DNA from: Polytrichum commune
Taxonomy: Eukaryota > Streptophyta > Polytrichopsida > Polytrichales > Polytrichaceae
NCBI GenBank assembly: GCA_950295325.1
Contig: OX485804.1
Location: forward strand, 16,556,001 to 16,616,000
Length of the DNA: 60,000 nt
Direction of reading: 5' to 3'
The notes below the pieces were generated by a model. The model did not search any database. It was not told the origin of the DNA and was given only the letters and a program-made list of their open reading frames with translations. The position numbers and the translations under genes are program-made. Below are positions 21,979-32,767 of this stretch, one piece after another (positions within the stretch are counted from its first letter, which is position 1; every line of letters begins with the position of its first letter).

Positions 21979-21981
21979 TTA

Positions 21982-23473
21982 GACATGATATAGCTCAAAT
22001 CCGCATTGGTAATAATACTGGTTCGTGTTAGTATTTCTCGTTCTGCTCTGTTCTGTTCTGTTCTGTTCTTTCCCACATTAAACATCGCTAGCCCTGCTCA
22101 AGCCTCATATATACTTAGTGCACTCACTCAAGTGCCCCCCCCCCCCCCCCCTTCTCCCTAGCTCCCACCAGGGGCCGAGTCATGAGTGCACGAAAGCTAA
22201 TTATTTGCTCACCGCCTTTGACCATGATGTTGTTTGAAGCGTGACTCGGACACGAAAGAACCAACAACAAGTACCAAATCCCATCCCAAAAGCTTTGAGA
22301 TGAATCGAGTACAAGTGCAATATCACATGGCACGTATGACACAAGTAATTTATGTTTGGAGTGAAATGCCATGTGTTGCAAATCCATGAGAGATGTGGTA
22401 TGGCCCAAAAAATCAATCACAACCTACCATGCAATGTGTTGAAATTTCCAATGGTGGTTGTTGTCGTAGTAGAATAATGTAGGTTCATAGTTCAATCCCT
22501 AAACAAATGAGGACCATCGTAGACAACAATACCGTACTCAATATTTGGTAGTGATTAGTGGAGGTATTGACTAATTTATTCAACCTTCGCGTATTTTATC
22601 GATTTATTCATTTATGATTGTATTTTTGATCGTTTTGGAGGGGGTACTTTACAAGTGTCAAGCCTTTGGTATTGACAAGATGATCTTTGCATAGGGTGTT
22701 AAGGAAGAAGACACACTTGACTTTTCCTTGACATGTGGGTTTGAAACCTCAGACCTATTGACACCAAACTTGAAGTTGTAGCACTGGACCATCATCCTTG
22801 AAGTCGAACCTACTTGCGGCCTGCTCTATTCCAAATTGGTTTCACCTTGATGAGATCAACATCCCCCTAAGGGAAGCTTAAATGTGAGCGATGAGCAGTG
22901 AGTGGCAACGTGTGAGCAATGAAGCCAAATTTAGTATATGTGCATGGTTTTAGGTTTCATGCTCTAAATTTGACATTCCTTTAATTGCAACTTTTCAATC
23001 GTAAAGTACTAACATTTTGAATGAACAAGAGTGAAGTGGGTTTGTTACCATAAAAAAAAAAAAAATTTAAACTATTAGTGCATTGTTGATTTTTACTATA
23101 ACAATCCATGCCAAAATGTATGTCACTTATTAACATTCTCAAACATGTGGCTAAATACAACACTTGGAACATTACTCACACTCTACAACACCAACAAATA
23201 TGAGTAGTCACATGACCTTGTTATAGGTGTACTTTGCAGTGTGAATGAACTCGTGACTATCGTAGTCCACCTTGCAAAAAAATATAATCATATAATAATA
23301 AAGATGTTTGTAGTTTACACATTTCCTCTCTTCCTTCCAAAGCATGAGAGGACATTTTCTTGAACTTCAGGCATGTGCAATGTGGAATGTCGTCAATTTT
23401 GACAAGGTAGGAGATGTCCTCCTTGGAGATGATGCATGGGGGGTATACCCTCTGGCATTTTTCCATTATACCT
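21982..23473. other. Gene-free stretch with (GTTCT)n and a C17 tract
   Basis: A (TGTTC)-type microsatellite spans about 22039-22069 and C17 spans 22135-22151. The rest is AT-rich and non-coding; ORFs here (for example 22124-22420 on the - strand) run through the homopolymer and have no family resemblance. Confidence 0.45.
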
Positions 23474-23481
23474 ACAACTAC

Positions 23482-23827
23482 CTCGGGGGGGGGGGGGGGC
23501 AGTGTGTTAAAAAGTTAAGGATATAGGTGCGAACAACCATTATTTTATAGGGGGGTATTACTTTCAATTCTCTTCTTTTTTTCACATGCTATCATTATGT
23601 AAATTTCTACTTTGGGTTAATAGAAAAATGGCTTGCATTACTTATAATTCCAAATTACCTATTATTCCATACCCTATAGTACTTTAAAGATGTCCAGTGC
23701 CATTTTTGATACCCTATATTACTCTTAAGCCCAATTATAAATTTTTGCTCCCATGTTTTTAAAATACCCTATCATTTGTTCGCACGTATATTGCTACTCC
23801 AACCAATGACTACCCCCCCCCCCCGAG
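23482..23827. mobile_element. 346-bp hAT-like MITE with G-tract termini, 8-bp duplication
   Basis: It begins CTCG15 and ends C12GAG-type. Further in, the two ends share 'atat.ngtgcgaacaa' in inverted orientation. ACAACTAC flanks it perfectly on both sides (23474-23481 and 23828-23835). An 8-bp duplication is the hAT hallmark. The long G/C homopolymers lie inside the inverted repeats. The interior is AT-rich and non-coding. Confidence 0.85.
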
Positions 23828-23835
23828 ACAACTAC

Positions 23836-25740
23836 AGGGTATTTACCCATGGGTATTACTTGGCATACCAAGTTGACATGTACCCCAGGGGTGGATTCTT
23901 CATACCACATACGAGCTAACATGAATGTAAGAAGGGGTATTATTTGAGGCATTTACATGCATAATATACACAAGGGATAGGTATTGTTTTTCTCTAGTGT
24001 ATATATCTAAAAAGGCTATTGCATTTTCTGAAGTTAAGGTATATGTACGAAAGGGGGACCCTAAGGTTTAGAGAAAAAAAAAATTCACAATCAATGTGCT
24101 AGTTTCATTTGCTTCATATTTTCATCTATTTTTATCATATTGTCATAGTCCTCAATAACTACCATGTGTCATCTTCTTAGAATTTGCATTTGAGTTCTAG
24201 ATTCTGACAAACTAGAGGCTCGTGGGATTCTCATGGGTTTCTTTTAGGTTTTCTCTCTAGATCGTGGCTAAGTTATTGTGCTCTTATCTTTGTGTGTTTG
24301 ATGCAATCGTTGGGTTACATGCCCTGGATGAAAAACATTCAATGAATTTCTCTTTGGAACGTGGAAGTGGAATTTCTATGTAATAAAGGATTGTTTAATT
24401 AATGACGTATAATTTGTATATGTAGTGGAGGCTTTCATTAGATTAAATTGAAAATCTTAGTAGAAATACATGAGTCCGTGTTTTAGCATGCCCTTAATAC
24501 ATATACATGTGTTTTTCCTCTATAAACTTTTCGTAGATAGGGGATTTAATTTTGTAATGACCCACGCATGTCATTTATGTTCCCAATGAAAAGTCCACCC
24601 CCTGGGCCTATTATTGCTAATTATCTAATAATTGGGTTTATTGGGGGCCCTAGCAAAAATTATAATCATGGGCTCATTGCAATTAAAGGGAGGCTATACT
24701 AGTTACAAGTTGTAGACTTGTGCAAAATTTGCAAAGAGAGATTAAATGTGTAAAGAACATCCTTTAGTCTTGTTCTAGAGCAAATTTCAACTATACATGG
24801 CCCCAAAAGACCACTAAGAGTCTCAAAGCCTCAACTTGCTACAGTATATAGAGTGTTTTCCAACATTTTGGAGATATTGTTGTTGGTTCCAAATTTTATT
24901 AATTTGAAAAAATTCTTACAATTGACACCCCAACACTTCCTAGGACCTTCTCAAGGCTTCTAAAAATAACCAAAAACTTGGAAAACACCCTCTCGGTGCC
25001 AACATTTTGGATACATTATTGGTATTTCCAAATAATACTATTGTTTCTAGATTTCTCAAAAAATGATGCCCATGTGCTACCAAGGGCCTTCTCTTGGTTT
25101 CTTTAAAAAACCCTCAAAACTTGGAAAAACATTGTTTGAAGGTAAGTGGAGTGGACACATTTGATGAGAATGTTCATTCGGAGCACGAAAGTCTACTGTA
25201 TGTCCAAATAAAATGTGGGTGATGAAAGGAAATGAGCCATAAGACTTTTGGAGATCATTACAAGGAGGCCTTGGAATGTATTTGGGGGGACTAAGGGAAT
25301 TCGATCATGGGCATATGCTCATGTGGTTGTGCCAAATGGTGTATGTTGAGGTCATTTTGGGCATACAAATTGATTGGTCAACCATCCCATGTACCAACAC
25401 AAAATTTAAGGCGTCAGAGTAGGGTCATACCTAGTTCCTTGTTAAGCTGAATGTTGGTCGACTGATTTCATTGGCATGGCAAACTCCTATGGATGCTCCA
25501 AAGGTCTATATTTATTTTGATTTCCTTTCAATCCTAGGTCATCAACCTCTAGGAACTCCACCTTCCAATTGCATAGACCTCGAGGATGCAAACATGGTGT
25601 AAGGGGTTCCCATTGAACCACCTGCCATGTGACAAAGAATCCACATGACACCACCACATGGACCTTGCCTAGTTTATCTATTGTTTTGCTAGTTGATGTG
25701 GAGATGACATTGGAGGTTCCAACACCACCACTTAGTAGTT
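23836..25740. other. Gene-free AT-rich stretch
   Basis: No gene, RNA or terminal repeats recognised. Two neighbouring segments (about 24840-25000 and 25000-25130) share wording ('ccaacattttgga.a.att.ttg', 'caaaaacttggaaaa') and look like a diverged local duplication. Confidence 0.35.
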
Positions 25741-25752
25741 CATGAGAATGAT

Positions 25753-27104
25753 ATGGTGGAGGCATTGAGTAATCAGTTGGCAAAGTGCGTGTTGGTCCAC
25801 GAACGGGAATTCAAACTGGTTTGCTTGGAACATAAAAACGAGGACCAAGGGTTGAAGGCCCGAATTGAGGAGTTGACCAATCTTGCAAGGGTCGACAATG
25901 AACAAAAAGGTTGTCCAACATGGGTCGTGATTGAGGGTGCGGGTGGAAACTGTTGGCATAGAAACATGCGCCGTCAACAAATTTGGAGGCAATTATGGTA
26001 GATTACGCTAGAGCAGTTAGGAAGAATTGGTTGTTGGAGGATGACTACATTGACATGGTCACAACCACCCTCATGTATGCAATGCACAAGAGGGAGTTGA
26101 TGGACAAGCTCAAGAAACTTAGGAGTCCCTGGAAACAATGGTATGATCATGAACTTCTATTCACCTCATGGTTGCCCATGGATTTCATGTACCCCTATGG
26201 GGTTTCGGTTGATGAGCAATATGACCCTAGCACTAATTGGAATGCGAGATTTGAAGATGAACATCAATTGGTGACCGCAATATCATCTTGCATCATGAAA
26301 CCTCCAACCACACCATACTTGTTGTGGGCATGCATCCCCGTATGGATCATTGGCTTTTGCAGTTATATGGTCCATCCAAATTGCTTGTTGGCTCACATGA
26401 TGCAAATACATTGTTGTCTTTCATGCAAAGCCCCTCTACATTGTAGACTATACAAAGAATTCGGCATGCAATGGGGAATGCCTCCAAATTATGAGTACAA
26501 TATTGCCCATAATGAACCGCCCACAAAATATGGCAATCCTCTTGCTTATAATTGGCAGACACAACAGTATGTCAAAGACCTTTGAGGTTATCTAATGAAT
26601 CTCACTTCCAAGCAATCACAAGGGTGGCGCATGAATTTTACCATGGTTCTACACCAAAAGCATGTGGTGCATGAGCATTTTTGTACTGTATCATGGGAGG
26701 TCATGTTGGCAACACAAAGGAGACCATTGAGGGTCCACACCCCCAAGGTTATATTTATGGCTCAAATAGTAGGATGACAGTGGGGAGTATTGCCATGCAA
26801 ACCCATTCCAAGCAAGATGACGACTTGGGATATGGAACACATGTTGGATGTTCAAAGTTTTGAGGTCAATCAAGAGTGGCGGGAGGTCGTTACCCAAGAT
26901 GTGTTGTTCAACAATATAGATTTTCATGTTAGGGTGAACGAGTGGAAATACATCAACAACCTTATGGATGTTTGGGACAAAGGCAATAGCCCACGCATGC
27001 AACATTACTTCAAATATCTTTTGCAAAATTTCCGTTTCATTATTATAACATATATCATTTGCACCCATTGGCAAATGGTGGACCATAATGTAGGATTGGC
27101 TTAA
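25753..27104 (+). pseudogene. Broken unidentified ORF, probably element-derived
   Basis: Three + strand pieces in different frames follow each other. 25753-26001 (82 aa) is charged and heptad-like around VHEREFKLVCLEHKNEDQGL, a possible coiled coil. 25983-26585 (200 aa) has YDHELLFTSWLPMDFMYPYG and is rich in Trp, Met and His. 26790-27104 (104 aa) includes EVNQEWREVVTQDVLFNN. Composition differs from random ORFs, and the pieces join only through frameshifts, so this reads like a decayed polyprotein such as a gag-like or unclassified element ORF. No catalytic motif is seen, the family is not recognised, and a 27.7-28.3 kb dispersed repeat lies downstream. Confidence 0.3.
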
Positions 27105-27699
27105 TTTCTTAATGAAAGTTGGGAGGCAAGGTTTAGGGATTTGGTTGAGTGGGAATAAGATGAAATTTTTTGGGTAGGTTGGTCACATTGAAAGGGAGTT
27201 GGGGTGCAAACATGAGCCCATAATCTACTAATATGGCACCCTAATTGGAAGTGAGGCTACCTATCAATATAATAAAGATGCCAAAATTGGCATGAGAATG
27301 CATGACACACGTCTTGAGATAACCCCAAAGTTTCAATCCAATTGGACATGTGTCATTTGGGTACACTATTGTCAATTTGTAGATTGGCATTATGTAACCT
27401 AGGCATACACCTCTAAATAACAATGATGAACTTAAACATGCCTAAAAGTTATTCATGAGCGCACTTGAACACCAAATACTTGGTGGTGACACTAATGGTG
27501 AAGGTGTTCATCATGAAATACCCTAAATTTTGTAATCGAAAGATGCAACCAATTAAGACCCATCTTAAGGACATGGTATTGAAAAAAATTGGCTACTTTT
27601 CTTAATCGGACTAGGAATTTATTGGTATGTGGTTGTGTGAGGTCTAATATGGATCACTTATTGAACATAATGTTTACACATGAACCTAGGGGATGCATT
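27105..27699. other. Gene-free stretch
   Basis: AT-rich, with no recognised feature. It may be the untranslated part of the element represented by the broken ORF before it. Confidence 0.3.
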
Positions 27700-28310
27700 A
27701 AACTGAAAACATATGAGTAAACGTAAGTGCACAACAAGGGTATTAAATTGAAGTTTTTTGTTCTATGTATAGTACATATCCAACACAATAATTTAAAGGT
27801 TGTAGTGATGTAGATGTATGCCTAAGAACCTTTAATAAATATATAACATTTGGAAATCATGTGTGGTAGTGTCTATGGTAGTGTCACTTGACTTTATAGC
27901 AAAAACATTGAAAATTCGGCTTACATTGGCATCAAAAACAACCCAACAACAAGTGGGGATACAATCTCATTAATCACTTGATGGTTAGACTTTAAAAATA
28001 ATTGCAATTTTGGTAGGTTTTTATGGCATACAATATTGCAAACTTTGATGCTTATAAGTTACATATGGGATGAAAAAGTCTTCAACAACTTTATTGATAA
28101 GATTCACCAGGGTTTTGCTTTATACATAGGATAGGGGTTGATCGTTGTTCAAAACTTCATTTGTATACTTATATTAATGACTATATATAATTGTGACATG
28201 TTTATGTATATATATTATCACTTATATCTTGATAATTAATAATTATTTATAGCATGTTGCAAACACACATGATTTTGGGTATTAATGAAAAGGTGCACCC
28301 ATGGGCACTT
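27700..28310. repeat. Dispersed repeat, copy 2
   Basis: It matches the first 985 bases of the window in the same orientation, best over 27900-28310. Both copies end at 'aaaggtgcaccc'. No protein is encoded and the class is unknown. The copies are clearly diverged, with many substitutions and small indels. Confidence 0.55.
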
Positions 28311-30720
28311 GAATACTAATAAAAAAAAAGATATGTAGTGTAAATGTAATTATTAGAAACCAAAGAACATGAAAGATGAATTGAAAACCACCCATATATC
28401 TTACATGACATAAGGTGAGATTAGTTATAAAAAGATTTAGGCATTAAAGCCAACGAAGTGGTGCCTATTCTCGTGGATGGCGTTTCACCAATCCAACCCA
28501 AATCCTAGTTTATTTTCTCTCCCTTTCTCTCTCCCTCCCCTCTGCCTCTGTGAAACATTGGTCCGCTATGCCACTTGAGGGAGGGTAAGCAAGAGCAAGA
28601 GCAAGAACGTAGGAGAGTGCAAGAGTAGAGAGAGAGAGAGAGAGAGAGCAGAGAAATAACTAGATTGAGGGAGATTCTAAAATTGAGAGAACAAAGAGTG
28701 GGAGAGAGAAGGAGGGGGTTTGGAGATGTTTGATAGAGAAGTTTGATAGGGAGGGGTTTGAGGTGTGTTGTTTGCCCATGATTATGAAATTGGAGTCAAT
28801 CTTCATTGAGAACACCAAAACGATAAGTACGTTTCAAAAACTAAAATTTGTAATAAACGCCCTAAATAAGGTCAAACATGGAAAGAAAAAGAGCCCAAAG
28901 ATGGTGCAAGGCATGCCATAAAATAAGAAGGCATGGGTTCTTTAAGAACACACGTTTGTTGTGAAAATTGCTACTCCAATCCAAGTAGCTAGCAATCCTC
29001 AAGATTGGCTAGATGGGCGGACTACTCTAGTGTCGCGCTGTAGTAAGTTTTTGCTATGGCTCAAAACAACAAAACCCAGGGAACAAGGTCTCCAGGAAGA
29101 CTGAGATAGTGTCTATAAGGGTTAATGTCACATTGGATTAAGGATCACAATAACAACTTAGGGTCTTTCTTCCTTCATTGCTTCTTAATTCCACTTATTC
29201 TCCACTCTTATGGTTCCTTTGTGCTTCCTCAATTGTGAGTGATTCCGTCCTATCTTCAGGGAAAGTTTCTGTCACTCTATGTCTTTGACTTATTTCAGTC
29301 GTGAAGCTCAAAAGCTTGGCAAGTTGGCAGGGCAATTAGTCAGGACGTCATTCGGGGTAATGTCTTTTAGTAACCACATCGTCTTGAGTATGCCAGAAAT
29401 AAAACTTGTAAAGTTCCTTAATTAATTCATGGTTACCAACTTACAAACCTCATGCATGCCTCTGCTTGCTCAAGTCACCACCCTAGTCTTCAACCATCTG
29501 GTGACTCATCTCAAACAACCATCCAATTGTTAATACTTCTCAATACATCAACAACTAGGCGATATTCTCCCTTAAGGCTTTAGTCCTCTATAAACTAATC
29601 AACAACATTCAAAGGGTAAAGTCTTATTCTAGTAAGATATTCTTTCCTTCTTGGGAAGAGACTGCCTTGACAGCCTATAGCCTGCCTCTAGCCCTTCCAT
29701 CTCTTTTTGCTGACAACTCACCTAGCTCTCCTTTTCTCTCTCTCTGATTCACCAACTAATAGTTGTTAATTTGGGGCGCTAGCCCAGGCGATGGCCTCAC
29801 TCTAGCCTCTCCGTCTGTCCCTCTTCCTAAGACTATCGCCCTTCTCGGTTGGCTACTAGGCAGTCTCTGGGACCTCACAATCCTCTCTACAGACTATGGC
29901 CAACATCTTTCTTGACTTGGCCCATTGCCTGTTCTCATTGTTCTTGACCACTAGCCTTTGGCTAAGCCTATTGCCTCTCTTGCTTCTCATCAAGCTCTCT
30001 CATGACTTGCCTTCTTCACGACAGGCTGACCTCATCCGTCATGTCTCTTTCCAGACCAGTGGCCTTGCCTCTTCTTAACATACTATCAGACTATTGCATG
30101 TCTTAGTAGTGCTCTCAGCCATTTCCTGATCTTTCAGACCATTGCCTCACACTCTACAACTTCTCAGCCTCTTTTGTTCCTCCTTGCTCACTCACTCTTA
30201 GTTAGTATTAACTCATTCAACTGCGGACTTCTCCTCAGCCTATTTGCCTGATCTTAACATTACAGTGCTATGTCAGACTACTTGCCCAACCTTACTTCCA
30301 GATATCACTCACAACATTACACATGACACACTTCACCAATCCTCTCCCCTCATAAGACAAACAACAACACATTATAACTTGCTCATAACTTCCTCATTAA
30401 AACAAAAGATGTTTCCACTTCAAGGTCCAATTGTTGCGGCCCTTTAACTTCCTAACATTGTGATACCAAGATTCTTGCTTGGTCCTGACTATAGCCTGGC
30501 TCAATCACTGAGCTACAGACTTTCTACGCCTATCGCTAATACTATGGTGAGGCTATGTCAAATCTTTACTATGTGCAAATAGCATGCCTTCCTTCCTGAC
30601 AGCCTCTTCCTTAATGCCGAGAGAGAAGACCAGGTGGTTAGCCGTCGTAACCACTTCTTAACGGCTATTGCCTGCTTTCATACCTCTGGATGGCTACTGA
30701 CTGCCTATAGCCGGATGAAA
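28311..30720. other. Gene-free stretch, CT-rich in its second half
   Basis: 28500-28720 is low-complexity, with a CT-rich patch, 'gcaagagcaagagcaagaac' words and a (GA)n run at about 28626-28650. 29000-30720 has an unusual CT-rich texture with recurring 'cttgcct', 'cctatagcc' and 'ctattgcctg' words. No reading frame of family resemblance was found; it may be an old element, unassigned. Confidence 0.35.
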
Positions 30721-31830
30721 GACGTTAGATTTCAAGAATTGCCCTTTTCAGACACGCGATAGCCAAAAAATCAGTCCTACACGCGCACCTCTCCATGAGG
30801 AGTGCCTGAAACACCATGAGCACAAGGGGGACCCCGGAGTGACACCCGAGACTTGTGGCGCCGTTGGTGAGAGGGCCCAAGTGATCCTAGTGTGGGTGAG
30901 GGCCCCAAATGTTGGGAACACCTCCCACCCACGGAGACTAGGAGGCACAAGGGTAAGGCCATGAGCTATGCGTAGCTCATGGCGTGGTGATTCTAGAATG
31001 CTCAAGAACACCTCAATCGGAGGTGTGAGCTAGGAGTTATGGCATTTGAGTGGGGCGCTCTCCCGGGACAGCGCCTTGGTACAGCAGTGGCCTGGGAGCG
31101 GCTCCCGGGACTGCCAAGGTTTGAACATGCATAACTTCCTGAATACTTTCTTGAATGGGACAAGTGAGGAGTCCATTGGCATCTACGTGAAACTTAGATG
31201 TCGATGGAGTGGTTGAATAAGAGCATCAGAGATGATACAAGGAAGTTATAATGTTCTGAAGCTGTTGGGGGCTTCAAACCCCAACGGCTAAGGGAAAATG
31301 TCTACTTGGCCCCAACTCTTGGTAGAGAGACAAAAGGTTTTTTGACGGTGGTGTAGGGGCCCTACCAAAAGTCCTAGAGGCTTATATGGGTGAGGTGGTG
31401 TGGCCTCACCCACCTGAGGCCAAACGGCATGGCCTTCATGGGCATTGGCCCGATGTGAGGGCATAGTTGCTTAGTATGGTTCGGGTTGTTGTAGTGTTGC
31501 TCCAGCAACGCGATGATCAACATAAGATTAGACTTCCATGGATGGAAGTCCACATCTAAAAATTGGTTACCGATTAAGGGGTGAGTCCCGAAAGAGCAAA
31601 GTAGGAGGGTTGCTTCCCCTCCTATGAACTATAAGGTCCGGGGTTGGAGAAGCTAACCATTGGCATGGCGGAGTGTGAAGGGTTAGCGCTCGTGACCCTT
31701 GCTAGAAATGAAATTGGTTAAGATGGTTAAGGGGAGCTAACAAGGGTTGCGACATCTAGTGCCCAAACCCTGGAGTGGAGGGGGTAGGGTTTAGGCCATT
31801 GGTATCCTACTCCTCCAGTCATTGAACATC
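30721..31830. other. GC-richer non-coding block, possible LTR or element fragment
   Basis: This 1.1-kb block is visibly richer in G and C than both flanks and has abrupt edges. It includes local palindromes such as 'CCATGAGCTATGCGTAGCTCATGG' (about 30959-30982) and 'GGGCGCTCTCCCGGGACAGCGCC'. 'attggtatc' near 31798 is weakly like a Met-tRNA primer-binding site, but no second LTR was found. No ORF is credible. Confidence 0.35.
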
Positions 31831-32278
31831 ATGACTGTGTAAAATGAGTACTACACAACCAAAAAATTAATAAAGTGATGTTTGAAAGGTGTTGTAAAAA
31901 TTTCAAAGTGCGAACTTTAGCTTAGATTGTATGTAAAATTTCAAATTGAAACATTGGAGCTAACAACTTAACTTGGTTTGGTTTGTTTCGAATGTTGCTT
32001 CAATTGCAATTGCATTGTTATGGCTTAATCTAGCCATCATTTGTTGTTGCCATTCAAAATGAATTCAAAGGATGAATGAGGTGTTTAATTTTGTCAATGT
32101 TGTTAAAGATTGAAAAAAAAATGTTTCCAATAAAAAAACACAAAATCATTGTCTTCGTGCACCCAGATCACACATTGATTGGATCCAAAGAGTGTTTTCT
32201 TATAACTCTTCAATTTTCTTCTTGTAAAAATTCTATACATTAGAATGGAACAAAAACTTATCTCTTATCACCCACTCA

Positions 32279-32728
32279 TTATGCTTCGCCAACTCTCTCC
32301 ACTCTTGATTGTGTGGGCTCATGATTTGAGTTGAAGATAACCCCAAGCCATGTATTTGTTTTATATGAAGTTTCATTTTTTAGAAATATTAGATCCCAAC
32401 GCATGATGAAAAACCAATCACTTTGTCCATGACACAACTCCCAATGTTTATTTGCATGCTCTATATGCTCATATATGAATTGACATAATGAGCCATCAAG
32501 GTAAGGCCTCTTTGCAACATAGCAATGAAGACACTCGCACTTAATGGACATTTTTGCCAATGTTTTCCCAATTCTTTGCATCTTTTGGCCCGTATTGTAG
32601 TTAATAAAGAACATGTCCAAGCCAATTATGGTCTTGCAACCTTGCTTGGCTTTAATTTTAGATGTTTTCTTTTTGATTTTTTGTGTGTAGATTTCAAGCT
32701 TGCTTGCATGTCCTTTGGAACGTTCCAT
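32279..32728 (-). CDS. Hypothetical 149-aa ORF, possibly element-derived
   Basis: This is one of the few sizeable open frames in the region. The N-terminus is Lys-rich (SKLEIYTQKIKKKTSKIKAK). The middle has a Cys/His cluster, CECLHC, then YLDGSLCQFIYEHIEHANKH and CHG, which might bind metal. The C-terminus has no recognised motif. No homologous segment exists in the window, no splice partner is obvious, and codon use is AT-rich like the surroundings. It could be a fragment of a transposon-encoded zinc-finger protein or a chance ORF. Confidence 0.2.
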   Translation of the reverse strand: MERSKGHASKLEIYTQKIKKKTSKIKAKQGCKTIIGLDMFFINYNTGQKMQRIGKTLAKMSIKCECLHCYVAKRPYLDGSLCQFIYEHIEHANKHWELCHGQSDWFFIMRWDLIFLKNETSYKTNTWLGVIFNSNHEPTQSRVERVGEA

Positions 32729-32767
32729 GTTTTATTGTCTAACCCAAAGTTGCACCTATTACTTTAG

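Noticed and set aside
1-28310. The direct repeats at 1-985 and 27700-28310 as the two LTRs of one element
   Set aside because: 27 kb apart with unrelated complete elements between and high divergence; better explained as two independent copies.
30721-31830. LTR retrotransposon with primer-binding site
   Set aside because: Only a weak 'ttggtatc' match and no second LTR or pol domains, so reported as an unassigned block.
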